Shown here in pieces: positions 10,414-19,235 of a stretch of DNA of 32,516 bases. The stretch lies in NCBI GenBank assembly GCA_002395405.1, contig DGWX01000002.1, positions 1 through 32,516 on the forward strand, in the 5' to 3' direction. Both the position numbers and the translations under genes were made by a program. This stretch comes from Christensenella sp. UBA4247. Lineage in GTDB: Bacteria > Bacillota > Clostridia > Christensenellales > CAG-1252. Within the stretch, counting starts at the first letter, position 1, and the number at the start of each line of letters is the position of its first letter. Under the pieces are notes generated by a model. It was not told the origin of the DNA and searched no databases. It was given only the letters and a program-made list of their open reading frames with translations.

Positions 10414-11433
10414 ATGGTTTATTTCGTTACGGGCGGAGCCGGATTTATCGGAAGCAACTTCCTCTATTACTTAAAAGAAACGCATCCGACGGATCGGATC
10501 GTTTGTTTGGATCGTTTAACGTACGCCGGTAATTTTTCAACGCTCCTTCCTCTTCTTTCTGATCCGCTTTTCAGGTTTGTAAAGATCGACGTGGCGGACA
10601 GGGAAGCGGTGTTTTCCCTGTTTTCGGAAGAAAAGCCCGACGTCGTTGTCCATTTCGCCGCGGAAAGCAGCGTGGATCGGTCGATTTTGGATCCCGCGCC
10701 CGTTTTGCGGACGAACGTCCTCGGAACGGCGGTTTTGTTGGACGCTTGCCGCGCGGTAGGCGTTTCTCGCTTTCACCAGGTATCCACGGACGAAGTATAT
10801 GGGGATCTTCCGCTCGATCGGCCCGATCTTTTCTTTACGGAGGAAAGCCCGCTTATGCCCTCGGGGATCTATGCTTCTTCCAAAGCGTCGGCGGATATGA
10901 TCGCACTTTCTTATTACAGAACGTATGATCTTCCCGTAACCGTTTCGCGCTGTTCGAATAATTACGGACCTTTTCAGTTCCCGGAAAAACTCGTTCCGCT
11001 TTCTATTTCGCGCGCGCTCCGAAAAGAGCCGATCCCCGTTTACGGAGACGGAAAAAACGTTCGCGATTGGCTGTTCGTTCGCGATCATTGCCGCGCGATC
11101 GGATTGATACTCGAAAAGGGGAAAGAAGGGAAAGTGTATAACGTCGGCGCGCGAAACGAGAGAAGCAACCTCGAAGTCGTTCAGCTGATCGTTCGGGCGC
11201 TCCGTCAAGGCGAAATCGAATTTGCGAAAGATCGCGTTTGCCACGATCGCCGTTACTCCGTTTGCCCCGACCTGATCGAAAAAGAGCTGGGATTTTACGC
11301 CGAAACTTCCTTCGAAGAGGGGATCCGAAAGACTGTCGAATGGTACGTTTCGAACCAAGATTGGCTGCGCGCGATCGAAGACGGCAGCTATCGAAAGGTG
11401 TTTGAAGATTTCGAAGAAAGGCGCAAAAAATAA
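10414..11433 (+). CDS. rfbB: dTDP-glucose 4,6-dehydratase
   Basis: The protein converts dTDP-glucose to dTDP-4-keto-6-deoxyglucose, the first committed step toward dTDP-rhamnose and other deoxysugars, in the cytoplasm. The 339-residue length fits the family. An NAD-binding Rossmann motif 'TGGAGFIGSN' is at residues 6-15. The family-specific 'STDEVYGDL' (124-132) carries the Thr-Asp-Glu catalytic residues, and the SDR YxxxK pair is Y153/K157. The ATG lies 3 bases after the stop of the giant surface protein, with GAGGGAAAA as ribosome site, so the two are probably cotranscribed. No rmlA, rmlC or rmlD is nearby, so it may supply a sugar for surface-protein or envelope glycosylation. It ends 3 bases from the convergent rsmI. 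Confidence 0.93.
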   Translation: MVYFVTGGAGFIGSNFLYYLKETHPTDRIVCLDRLTYAGNFSTLLPLLSDPLFRFVKIDVADREAVFSLFSEEKPDVVVHFAAESSVDRSILDPAPVLRTNVLGTAVLLDACRAVGVSRFHQVSTDEVYGDLPLDRPDLFFTEESPLMPSGIYASSKASADMIALSYYRTYDLPVTVSRCSNNYGPFQFPEKLVPLSISRALRKEPIPVYGDGKNVRDWLFVRDHCRAIGLILEKGKEGKVYNVGARNERSNLEVVQLIVRALRQGEIEFAKDRVCHDRRYSVCPDLIEKELGFYAETSFEEGIRKTVEWYVSNQDWLRAIEDGSYRKVFEDFEERRKK

Positions 11434-11436
11434 TCT

Positions 11437-12234
11437 TTATTTCAGAGTCAATTTGTAAATTTCGTCCTTCGGGACGTTCCGCTCGGCGGCGACCTTTTTG
11501 ATCGCCGTTTTTTTGTCCATTCCCTGCGAAAGATACAAAGAAAGATGCTCTTCCGGGGAGAGAGAAAGATTGGGAGACGTTTCTTCCGCGCCGTCCACGA
11601 GAATGACGTACTCGCCGCGCGGCTCTTCCGAGATCCCCTCTCGAAGCGAGATCTCGATCACGCTTTCGTGGATCTTGGTCAATTCTTTTACGAGCTTCGC
11701 TTTTCTGTCTCCGAGTTCGTCGAATAAAAAGGCGAGGATCTTTTTTACGTCGTGCGGACCGGCGTAAAGAGCGAGGGGCAGGGGAGAGGAAACGAAGGGC
11801 GCGATCTTCTTTTTTTTGTCCGACAGCTTTTCGGGCAGAAACCCGATAAACACGAAGCCTCCGTCCGCTCCCGCGAGGGCGGCGGCGGTCGTTACCGCCG
11901 TGGGTCCCGGAACGGTTTCGATCTTGATCCCGCTTTCTCTCGCCTTTCTTACGAGAACGGCGCCGGGATCGGAAATGACCGGCATACCCGCGTCGGAAAC
12001 GAGGGCGACATCTTTCCCTTGCAAAAGATAGGAGACGAGCTTTTCCGCTCCCTCTTGCTCCTTTTGCTTATAGTAGCTGATCAAAGGCTTTTTGATACCG
12101 AGCGCCGACAAAAGGATCGCCGTATGGCGAGTGTCTTCGCAGGCGATATAATCGACCTTGGCAAGGGTTTCTTCCGCCCTCTTTGTAATATCTCCCAAAT
12201 TCCCGATGGGTGTTCCGACGATATAAAGTGCCAT
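11437..12234 (-). CDS. rsmI: 16S rRNA (cytidine(1402)-2'-O)-methyltransferase
   Basis: This enzyme uses S-adenosylmethionine to 2'-O-methylate C1402 in the decoding centre of 16S rRNA. The start is placed at the ATG at 12234, giving the conserved N-terminus 'MALYIVGTPIGNLGDIT'; the frame extends eight codons further upstream, but those lie over the end of the neighbouring gene. Family signatures include 'ACEDTRHT', 'VSDAGMPVISDPG' and 'VPGPTAVTTAAALAG', and the 265-residue length is close to normal. It begins 2 bases after the stop of the MMPL-TrmN6 fusion and has no clear Shine-Dalgarno site, so translation is probably coupled to that gene. The TrmN6-RsmI neighbourhood is conserved in Firmicutes. 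Confidence 0.95.
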   Translation of the reverse strand: MALYIVGTPIGNLGDITKRAEETLAKVDYIACEDTRHTAILLSALGIKKPLISYYKQKEQEGAEKLVSYLLQGKDVALVSDAGMPVISDPGAVLVRKARESGIKIETVPGPTAVTTAAALAGADGGFVFIGFLPEKLSDKKKKIAPFVSSPLPLALYAGPHDVKKILAFLFDELGDRKAKLVKELTKIHESVIEISLREGISEEPRGEYVILVDGAEETSPNLSLSPEEHLSLYLSQGMDKKTAIKKVAAERNVPKDEIYKLTLK

Positions 12235-12236
12235 AA

Positions 12237-15236
12237 TTACGAGCGGTACAGTTCCCAAACCTCCTTGCTCGGTTTTCCGTTTTCGTCTTGCGTGATCAAA
12301 ATGCGTTCGGAAAGACTTTCCGCTTCTCCTTGAACGAATCCCACGATGACGCGATCCGGCGCCTTTTCGGCGGAACTCGTCAGATAGATCTTTTCAAAGG
12401 GAGAAAGCCCGTTTTCTCGGAAGTAGCGGAAAAGCTCGGTTTCCCGTTCGCAAGGAATGATGAAATAGCCTTTTCCGTTTGCTTTTAAGGCGAACGCCGC
12501 TCCTTTAACGAAGTCTTCCAGCGTTCCTTTGATCTCGTGCCGCGCGATCGCGGATTCCTCGTCTTTATTCGTTTCGCCCGCACCCGCTTTGAAATAGGGC
12601 GGATTGGCGATAACGCCGTCCATAGAGGAAGGAGAAAGAAGGGAAGAAAGGGAGCGCACGTCTCCTTCGAGTATCGTTACGCGGTGATCCATTGCGTTTG
12701 CTTTGACGGACCTTTCCGCCATATCCGAAAAGGACGGTTGCACGTCGATCCCCGTTACGCGCGCGCCTTTTTTCGCCGCAACGAGAAGGCTCATAACGCC
12801 CGATCCGCATCCGAGATCGAGAACGGCGTCTCCTTCGGAGAAATTCGCAAGATTCGCGAGCAAAACGCTATCCGAATTAAAGCGGTAACCCTTTTTCTTT
12901 TGCAGAATGACAAGTCCGCGCGCGCCGAGGTCCTCCGCGTTTTCGTCCGCCCTGATGAGCTTTTGTTTTTTAAGCCTGAGATTCGCTTTGGCGAGTCGGG
13001 AAGAGAATAAAATATGTTCGTTTGCGTTTTTGACGAATTCTTTGGTCAGATTGTTGAGCCCGCCCGCTTCCGCCGCGCGCTTGCGCATTTGCGACGTGCA
13101 GGCAAGAAGACTCGGAAGAACGAATAAAACGAGCAACGTGCTGATCACGGCGCCTCGCATACACATCGAAGTGATCTCTTTGATAACGGCGTTCGAGGAT
13201 ATGATCGTAACGCTCGCGCAGGCGGCAACGAGGATGCTCGCCGAAGTCAAAATACTCATCGTACATTGCGTTCCCGCTTCGTAAGACGCCATCATCGGGT
13301 CTTTTCCTTCTTTTCTGAGCGCCCGATAGCGGTTGGTTACGAGGATCGCGTAATCCACCGTCGCGCCGAGCTGGATCGCTCCCACGACGATATAGGCGAG
13401 GAAGTTCAAGGACTGCCCGAAGATCGTGCTGATGCTGAAATTGATCCAAGTTCCGAGTTCGATCAAAAGGACGAGCAGGAAAGGATAGGTCAAGTTTTTT
13501 AAGGACACAATGAGAACGACGAAAATGACCGAGACCGAGATGATCGTGATCCACCTGAAATCGCGCGGCGTAAGGACGCGGAAATCCGCCACCGCCTGTA
13601 CGACGCCCGTTGCGTAGCATCGGGAAGGGAACGTGTCTTTCGCGAGGGTTTTGACCTGATTCAAGATCTCCGTTGCGCCCGTGGATTCCACGCCGTATTC
13701 TTGCGAAAGCGAAACCATATACATCGTATAGCCGCTGTCCGATATATAGCCTGCGCTTTTTCCGATCTTAACGCTGTCCGCTTCGAGCGACCCGCTGCCG
13801 ATCTTGAGTTTCCCCGTTTCTTCGTCAAACGCTTGCTTGGGCAGAAACGCGTAATAACCGGCAACGCCCGAAACCCCTTCGACCGCTTGCACTTTCTCCA
13901 CGAACGTTACGTTCTTTTTCGGATCGGCTTCGTCCACCGGAACGGCGAGGAAGATCTGATTGCTCGTATCCGATACGTACGCCACGAGGTCGGGGTCGCC
14001 CTGCGTTTTCGGCAGGAAATTGAGGTAGGAAAGGGGAAGGAAATATTGCCCGATAAAAGCGGGAACGAGTAAAAGCGCGAAAAGGATAACGATAATGATC
14101 CTGTGGCGAACGCTGAATTTCGCAACGCTCTTAAAACGGATATCCACGAGCTTTTTATGTTCCGTTTTTTCCATCGGTTTGTTGAGTAGGATCAAAAGGC
14201 AGGGTTGAAGAACGATAACGGTCAGCATCGCGAGGAAGATCCCTTTGATCAAAACGCCGCCGAGGTCCGCCCCAAGCGTAAAGCTCATTACGAAGAAGGC
14301 GGCAAAACCGCCCATTGTCGTCAGAGCGGAAGCGAGAACGGTGTTAAAGGTCGTTCCGATCGCGGAGATCATCGCGCCTTTAACGGGAAGCCCTCTCTTT
14401 TTTTCTTCCGAAAAGATTTGCGTCAGGAAAATGGAATAGTCCATCGCCAGCGCGAGCTGCAAGATGCTCGCCGCGCAAAAGGTTATGATGCTGATCTCCG
14501 GGAAGAAAAAGTTCGTTCCCATATTGATCAAGATCGATACGCCCATCGTCAGCATAAATACGACGGGTTCCAGCCAGTTCGCGCTGACGAGGAACAAGAT
14601 CACGAACACGAGCGCGATCGCGATCGAAAGATAGATCGGAAGCTCGGAGATCGCGTCGTTATAAACGCGCCTCGACATCGGCGCCGTTCCTCCCGCCACG
14701 AATTCGTAAGGGGAAAGCGCGTCGTTTACCGCTTGGAGAGCTTCGCCCGCTTCGTCGGTACTCGATCCGACGTCCAGGCTGACGATCATCATATAGTTCC
14801 CGTCTTTATAAAAAAGGTTTTGCAGTTTCTCTTTCGCCTCGTCGCCCCCTTCCATTAAGGAAAGCGGATCGGAGAGTTTGATCCCTTTGTATGAGATCTC
14901 GTCCATACTTCCGAGCCATAAAATGCTGCTGATGTGTTCGTTTTCTTTCGCTTTGTTTACCGCCTCTTTCATTTGGTCGTACGTAACGGAAGTTCCCTTT
15001 ACGGCGTAAACCGCGTTGCTTTCCAAATAGAAGTTTTCGGAGAAAAACGAGCTGCCGTCATATGTGTCCGTTCCTTTCGGCAGATAGCTCATAATATCGC
15101 TGTTGATATTGGTTTGAGTAAGGCCGTAAACGGAAAAAGCCGCGAGAAGGGCGAAAATGACCGCGAACGCGATTTTGTATTTTACGATAAAGCCGCCCAC
15201 GGCGTCCATTGTGCGTTTGAAACTGAATTTTTTCAT
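12237..15236 (-). CDS. MMPL/RND-type membrane transporter fused to a TrmN6-like tRNA methyltransferase
   Basis: A single 999-residue frame. The ATG at 15236 is preferred over the GTG at 15245 because AAGGTG lies 7 bases before it. Residues about 1-715 are an MMPL/RND exporter: one N-terminal membrane helix, an extracellular domain, a first helix bundle with 'AMDYSIFL' near 264-271, a second extracellular domain, and a second bundle with 'TVDYAIL' near 627. A charged linker (about 712-759) leads to a class I methyltransferase (about 760-999) with SAM motif 'LDLGCGSG' (about 806-813) and 'NPPY' (878-881), resembling TrmN6/YfiC, which methylates A37 of tRNA1(Val). No in-frame ATG, GTG or TTG or ribosome site is seen at the junction. 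The exporter substrate is unknown; the fusion may reflect a lost stop codon between neighbouring genes. Confidence 0.88.
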   Translation of the reverse strand: MKKFSFKRTMDAVGGFIVKYKIAFAVIFALLAAFSVYGLTQTNINSDIMSYLPKGTDTYDGSSFFSENFYLESNAVYAVKGTSVTYDQMKEAVNKAKENEHISSILWLGSMDEISYKGIKLSDPLSLMEGGDEAKEKLQNLFYKDGNYMMIVSLDVGSSTDEAGEALQAVNDALSPYEFVAGGTAPMSRRVYNDAISELPIYLSIAIALVFVILFLVSANWLEPVVFMLTMGVSILINMGTNFFFPEISIITFCAASILQLALAMDYSIFLTQIFSEEKKRGLPVKGAMISAIGTTFNTVLASALTTMGGFAAFFVMSFTLGADLGGVLIKGIFLAMLTVIVLQPCLLILLNKPMEKTEHKKLVDIRFKSVAKFSVRHRIIIVILFALLLVPAFIGQYFLPLSYLNFLPKTQGDPDLVAYVSDTSNQIFLAVPVDEADPKKNVTFVEKVQAVEGVSGVAGYYAFLPKQAFDEETGKLKIGSGSLEADSVKIGKSAGYISDSGYTMYMVSLSQEYGVESTGATEILNQVKTLAKDTFPSRCYATGVVQAVADFRVLTPRDFRWITIISVSVIFVVLIVSLKNLTYPFLLVLLIELGTWINFSISTIFGQSLNFLAYIVVGAIQLGATVDYAILVTNRYRALRKEGKDPMMASYEAGTQCTMSILTSASILVAACASVTIISSNAVIKEITSMCMRGAVISTLLVLFVLPSLLACTSQMRKRAAEAGGLNNLTKEFVKNANEHILFSSRLAKANLRLKKQKLIRADENAEDLGARGLVILQKKKGYRFNSDSVLLANLANFSEGDAVLDLGCGSGVMSLLVAAKKGARVTGIDVQPSFSDMAERSVKANAMDHRVTILEGDVRSLSSLLSPSSMDGVIANPPYFKAGAGETNKDEESAIARHEIKGTLEDFVKGAAFALKANGKGYFIIPCERETELFRYFRENGLSPFEKIYLTSSAEKAPDRVIVGFVQGEAESLSERILITQDENGKPSKEVWELYRS

Positions 15237-15256
15237 TTTTATCACCTTCGGATTCT

Positions 15257-15285
15257 ATTATAACACAGTTTTCTTGCGCGTACAA
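15257..15285 (-). promoter_or_regulatory. Sigma-A-type promoter for the MMPL fusion/rsmI operon
   Basis: On the minus strand TTGTAC (15285-15280), a 17-base spacer and a perfect TATAAT (15262-15257) lie about 20 bases upstream of the ATG at 15236. Confidence 0.75.
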
Positions 15286-15311
15286 ATCAAGGGCGGGCAA
15301 ATTGTGAAATT

Positions 15312-15350
15312 TATTTCTTATTTATTAAAATATATTTCTTATTTATTAAA
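15312..15350. repeat. Tandem 18-base direct repeat (period 21) over the regulator's 3' end
   Basis: The 18-base unit TATTTCTTATTTATTAAA occurs exactly at 15312-15329 and again at 15333-15350. The second copy contains the stop codon and the last codons of the AraC-type regulator; the first lies just beyond it. This looks like a small slippage duplication. Confidence 0.9.
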
Positions 15351-16079
15351 GCGCTTTCGAAAGGCGGCGGGAGAAACGCCCGTTCGGCGGCGAAATTGCC
15401 GAGAAAAATAGTTCGGGTCGGAAAACCCCGTTCGCTCGGCGATCGAGGAAAGGGAGAGAACGTTTTCGATCAAAAATTCTTTCGCCTTTTCGATCCGATA
15501 ATCGATCAAATAGCGAACGATGGATTCCCCTACGTCCTTTTTGAATACAGCGTCGCAATAAGTGGGCGAATAGCCGACTTCGCCCGAAATCGCCCGCAAA
15601 GTCAGCTTGCTTGCATAATGCGCGCGAATAAAGGAGAGAACGGCGGTCGTCACGTCGCTGTTTTTGTTTTTGGAAAGAGAGGAAAGAAGCGAAGAAATCA
15701 CAGCTTGCGTAAGGGATTCGAAGGCGGCGGCGGAGTCTCCGTCCGCATCGCGATGGATCTCGTTGCAGGCGTGGATCATAAACGGGATTTCTCTGCCGAG
15801 GGCGTTTTCCGCCGTAAGAGGCAAAGGGACGGGATCGTCCGTCGTAAAATTGAAACTGACGTACGTCGTTTGCTCGGAAAGCGCAAAACGCTCCCTCTTG
15901 CTCCCCGGCGGCATTAAAACGAACGCGCCTTCCCGAAGGGTCAGAGCGCGATTGTTGATCCGATACAAAAGGCGCCCGGAAAGTACGAGCGTAAGGTCGT
16001 AATAGGGAATGTGCGAAGCGCGGATTTCTTGAACGGAGCTTTCGTCGTGATATCGATAGTAAAGAATTTTCAATTTCAT
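15339..16079 (-). CDS. AraC-family transcriptional regulator with cupin-like sensor domain
   Basis: This 246-residue protein is probably the local regulator of the divergent sugar-acid operon. The N-terminal about 120 residues form a cupin-like ligand-binding domain ('LSGRLLYRINN...LREGAFVLMPPG'). The C-terminal about 100 residues hold the two helix-turn-helix units of AraC proteins, the first around 'LRAISGEVGYSPTYCDAVF', the second around 'LSSIAERTGFSDPNYFSRQF', followed by the usual 'GVSPAAFRKRF' end. The ribosome site is weak. The 104-base gap to the GH130 gene on the other strand is the obvious place for its operator. The inducer is probably a hexuronate or mannose-containing sugar, which is inferred from the neighbours. 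Confidence 0.92.
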   Translation of the reverse strand: MKLKILYYRYHDESSVQEIRASHIPYYDLTLVLSGRLLYRINNRALTLREGAFVLMPPGSKRERFALSEQTTYVSFNFTTDDPVPLPLTAENALGREIPFMIHACNEIHRDADGDSAAAFESLTQAVISSLLSSLSKNKNSDVTTAVLSFIRAHYASKLTLRAISGEVGYSPTYCDAVFKKDVGESIVRYLIDYRIEKAKEFLIENVLSLSSIAERTGFSDPNYFSRQFRRRTGVSPAAFRKRFNK

Positions 16080-16120
16080 AATTTCGTGCTATTATTGCCG
16101 TTTTTAAGCAAGAATTGACA

Positions 16121-16149
16121 TTGTTTTTGTGCTTTTATTTCATTATAAT
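16121..16149 (+). promoter_or_regulatory. Promoter of the GH130/mannonate operon
   Basis: TTGTTT (16121-16126), 17 bases and TATAAT (16144-16149) precede the GH130 gene. A better -35 word, TTGACA at 16115-16120, sits directly upstream but would give a 23-base spacer. AAAGGAG at 16169-16175 is the ribosome site. Confidence 0.65.
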
Positions 16150-16183
16150 ATCGATAGAATAAAAAAGTAAAGGAGATCGAGCT

Positions 16184-17191
16184 ATGATCTTAAAAAGCGC
16201 GCCTTGCATTTATCGGTCGGAATTCAATCCGGTTTTATCTCAAAAGGACGTTCCGTACGACGCGGATCTCGTGTTTAACGCCGGGGTCCAAAAAATAAAC
16301 GGAACGTATTTTATGCTTTTCCGAAACGATTATTCCTCGCCGCGCGGAAGCCATAATCTCGCGGGAACGAGTATCGGACTTGCTAGAAGCGCGGACGGGA
16401 TCCGATGGGAAGTGGACCCCGAGCCCCGATTCAATATCAAGAAGAGCGAGAAGGGAGAGATCACGCGCATTTACGATCCCAGATTGCAGGTAATAGACGG
16501 AGAGATCTACGTTTGCTTCGCCGTTGACACGCGCCACGGGATCCGAGGGGGCATCGCGCGAACGGACGCCGAGTTTCGCTCTTTCGACATCTTGTCCATG
16601 AGCGCGCCGGATAACCGAAATATGGTTCTGTTTCCCGAAAAGATAAACGGTAAATTTATGAGGCTCGAGCGCCCGTTCCCCGTGTACTCGATCGGGTACG
16701 ATAAATTCGACGTTTGGTGCTCCGATTCGCCCGATCTTGTATATTGGGGGAATACGAAGCTCGTGCTTCCCTGCGAGACGCTGCCTTTCGTAAACGCAAA
16801 AGTCGGTCCCGCCGCGCCGCCCGTAAAGACGGAGAAGGGTTGGCTTACGACCTTCCACGCGGTTCGCGCCGTTCGAGCGAAAAAGAACGGTTGGGAAAGA
16901 AAGTGGGGCAAAGAGTATTTCGCGGGTATTATGCTTCTCGATCTAGTCGATCCGTCTAAGGTCATCGGAATATGCGATCAGCCGCTTCTCGCGCCGGAAG
17001 CGCCGTACGAAACGAAAGGCGGATTCAGAAACAACGTAATCTTCCCGGGCGGTATGATCCTCGAAGATAACGGGGAAGTAAAAATCTATTACGGCGCGGC
17101 GGACGCGGTGGAATGCCTCGCAACGGCAAACGTGGACGATCTGATCGCTCTATGCTTGCAAAACGGAAATAAAAAAGGAGAAACAATATGA
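16184..17191 (+). CDS. GH130-family beta-mannoside phosphorylase/hydrolase
   Basis: GH130 enzymes cleave beta-mannosides, most by phosphorolysis releasing mannose 1-phosphate. The 335-residue protein has no signal peptide, so it acts in the cytoplasm on imported oligosaccharides. Five-bladed-propeller family signatures are visible: 'FNAGV' (31-35), 'RND' (47-49), 'RIYDPRL' (95-101, with the probable catalytic Asp98), 'RLERPF' (160-165), 'KVGPAAPP' (206-213) and 'YYGAAD' (302-307). It is the first gene of a five-gene operon and overlaps the next by 4 bases (ATGA). The presence of mannonate genes downstream suggests a substrate joining mannose to a uronic acid or a broader mannan-type glycan; the exact specificity cannot be read from sequence. 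Confidence 0.88.
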   Translation: MILKSAPCIYRSEFNPVLSQKDVPYDADLVFNAGVQKINGTYFMLFRNDYSSPRGSHNLAGTSIGLARSADGIRWEVDPEPRFNIKKSEKGEITRIYDPRLQVIDGEIYVCFAVDTRHGIRGGIARTDAEFRSFDILSMSAPDNRNMVLFPEKINGKFMRLERPFPVYSIGYDKFDVWCSDSPDLVYWGNTKLVLPCETLPFVNAKVGPAAPPVKTEKGWLTTFHAVRAVRAKKNGWERKWGKEYFAGIMLLDLVDPSKVIGICDQPLLAPEAPYETKGGFRNNVIFPGGMILEDNGEVKIYYGAADAVECLATANVDDLIALCLQNGNKKGETI

Positions 17192-18039
17192 TTCAATTAT
17201 GTGCGTTTGCAGACGAATCGGACGATCGCCTCGAAGGGCAGATCGCGGCGCTTAAAAGAAACGGGATCTCGCTCATCGAAATCAGAAACGTAAACGGAAA
17301 AAACGTAATGGATCTGACGGACGAAGAAGCGAAAGAGATCAAAGCGCGTTTGGATGAAGAAGGAATTCGCGTTTGGTCGCTCGGTTCTCCGATCGGGAAA
17401 AAGGATATTACGGTTTCGGAAGAAGAGTATCTTTCGGACGTAAGGCGGGGCGTTCGGCTGTCTCGCATTTTCGAATGCGAAAATATACGTATGTTCAGCT
17501 TTTATCATTCGCATGGCGATCGCGAGAAAGTTCTATCCCTGATGAAGAAAACCGCCGAGATCGGTCGGGAGGAAGGGATCCGAATGTGTCACGAAAATGA
17601 AAAGGGGATCTACGGCGATACGCTCTCCCGGACGAAAGAGATTTTGGACGCGGTTCCGGCTCTTTACTCGGTGTACGATCCCGCGAACTTTATTCAAGTC
17701 GGCGAAAAGGCGGCGGATACCCTTTCTTGCCTTGCGGACAGGGCGTTCTATTTCCATATTAAAGACGTCGTTTCCGAAACGGGCGAACTCGTTCCGGCAG
17801 GATACGGAGACGGCGATCTCCGCGCCCTCGTTCGCGATCATATCAAAGGAGATAAAGTTTTGACCGTCGAACCGCATCTGAAAGTTTTCCGCGGCTATGC
17901 GTCTCAGGACGAAACGGCTTTGAAAACGAAGTTCCGCTTCGAGAGCAACGAAGAGGCGTTCGACGCCGCGGTTCAAGCGATCAAGGCGATCTTGAAGGAG
18001 GCGGGATACGAAGAAAAAGAAGGAGAGTTTGTAAAATGA
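17188..18039 (+). CDS. Sugar phosphate isomerase/epimerase (AP endonuclease 2-type TIM barrel)
   Basis: This 283-residue protein belongs to the xylose-isomerase-like TIM-barrel superfamily. Likely divalent-metal ligands are Glu136 in 'HENE', Asp164 in 'YDPANF', His190 in 'FHIKD' and Glu228 in 'TVEPH', all at the expected barrel-strand ends. The start overlaps the GH130 stop as ATGA, and the end overlaps the next gene as ATGA, so translation of all three is coupled. In operons with Gfo/Idh/MocA dehydrogenases these proteins usually isomerise or epimerise a keto-sugar or dehydrate a keto-glycoside. The exact reaction is not assignable; a role in converting an uncommon uronic acid or mannoside product is inferred. 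Confidence 0.87.
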   Translation: MIQLCAFADESDDRLEGQIAALKRNGISLIEIRNVNGKNVMDLTDEEAKEIKARLDEEGIRVWSLGSPIGKKDITVSEEEYLSDVRRGVRLSRIFECENIRMFSFYHSHGDREKVLSLMKKTAEIGREEGIRMCHENEKGIYGDTLSRTKEILDAVPALYSVYDPANFIQVGEKAADTLSCLADRAFYFHIKDVVSETGELVPAGYGDGDLRALVRDHIKGDKVLTVEPHLKVFRGYASQDETALKTKFRFESNEEAFDAAVQAIKAILKEAGYEEKEGEFVK

Positions 18040-19235
18040 AAAGCGTAAGATTCGGGATCGTGGGAGCGGGTAATCAAGGCTCTTATTATGCGGCGAAACT
18101 TTCGGAAGGCCTCGTGAAGGACGCCTATCTCGCCGCGGTTTGCGACGTAAATCCCGTTAAGATCGAGAACGTTCGAAGCAAGATACAAGGAAACGTCGCT
18201 TTCTTTTCCGATTATAAAGAAATGTTGAAGAGCGGCTTGTGCGACGCCGTTTTGATCGCAACTCCGCATTACGATCACCCGGCGATCGCGATCGATTGCT
18301 TTCAGGCGGGCGTACACGTGATCACCGATAAGCCGGCGGGCGTTTATACCAAGCAAGTAAAGGAAATGAACGAAGCGGCGAAAAAGAGCGACGTTCTTTT
18401 CGGAATGATGTTCAATCAGAGAACGAACTGCCTGTATCGCAAAATGAAGGAGATCGTATCGATGGGCGGGATCGGGAAATTGCAGCGCGTCAATTGGATC
18501 ATAACCGATTGGTTCCGCACGCAAAATTATTACGATTCCGGCTCTTGGCGCGCAACTTGGAAAGGAGAGGGCGGCGGCGTTCTGATCAATCAATGCCCGC
18601 ACCAACTCGATCTCGTTCAATGGGTCGTCGGGGAAATGCCTTCGTCCGTGCGCGGATTTTGCAAGTACGGGAAATGGCACGACGTCGAAGTGGAAGACGA
18701 GGTGACCGCTTATTTTGAGTACGCAAGCGGCGCGTCGGGCGTCTTTATTACGACGACCGGCGAAGCTCCCGGAACGAATCGCTTCGAAATCAGCGGAACG
18801 AAGGGCAAACTCCTTTGCGAAAACAAAAAATTACTTTACTATAAAAACGCGCAAGATTCCGAAGAATTCGGGAAAACGTCCAAAGAATCTTTCCGCGCGC
18901 CGGACTGCGAGGTCATCGAACCCGAAACGGACGGAAAGAATTTGCAACACGTTGGGATCTTGCAGAACTTTACGAACGCCGTTCTCGGGCGCGAAAAGCT
19001 TTTCGTGGACGGAAAAGAAGGTTTGTTTGGGGTGGAACTGATGAACGCGATCGAGCTTTCCGGCTGGAAGGGGGGCGAAGAAGTCCGACTTCCCGTAAAC
19101 GATGAGGAATACGTTGCCGCGCTCGAAGAAAAGATCAAGATCTCGCGCCATAAAGAAGGAAACGACGACAGGGTGGAAGGCACGCTGAATTTCGGAACGG
19201 GATTCGCGGGCGTAAAGAACGGTAAAAAAGAATGA
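18036..19235 (+). CDS. Gfo/Idh/MocA-family NAD(P)-dependent oxidoreductase
   Basis: This 399-residue protein has the N-terminal Rossmann motif 'GIVGAGNQG' (7-15), the family's catalytic-Lys region 'DKPAGVYTK' (98-106, DKP in place of the usual EKP) and a C-terminal alpha/beta substrate domain with 'WKGEGGGVLINQCPHQLDL', where the His is the usual catalytic partner. It oxidises or reduces a sugar or sugar acid using NAD(P). It overlaps both neighbours by 4 bases and pairs with the isomerase upstream, a combination common in pathways for unusual sugars and in oxidation-dependent glycoside cleavage. The substrate is unknown. Confidence 0.9.
   Translation: MKSVRFGIVGAGNQGSYYAAKLSEGLVKDAYLAAVCDVNPVKIENVRSKIQGNVAFFSDYKEMLKSGLCDAVLIATPHYDHPAIAIDCFQAGVHVITDKPAGVYTKQVKEMNEAAKKSDVLFGMMFNQRTNCLYRKMKEIVSMGGIGKLQRVNWIITDWFRTQNYYDSGSWRATWKGEGGGVLINQCPHQLDLVQWVVGEMPSSVRGFCKYGKWHDVEVEDEVTAYFEYASGASGVFITTTGEAPGTNRFEISGTKGKLLCENKKLLYYKNAQDSEEFGKTSKESFRAPDCEVIEPETDGKNLQHVGILQNFTNAVLGREKLFVDGKEGLFGVELMNAIELSGWKGGEEVRLPVNDEEYVAALEEKIKISRHKEGNDDRVEGTLNFGTGFAGVKNGKKE

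Noticed and set aside
12900..13110. Frameshift or mis-assembly creating the MMPL-TrmN6 fusion
   Set aside because: The frame is continuous with sensible residues on both sides and a plausible linker. An artefact cannot be excluded but is not indicated by the sequence.
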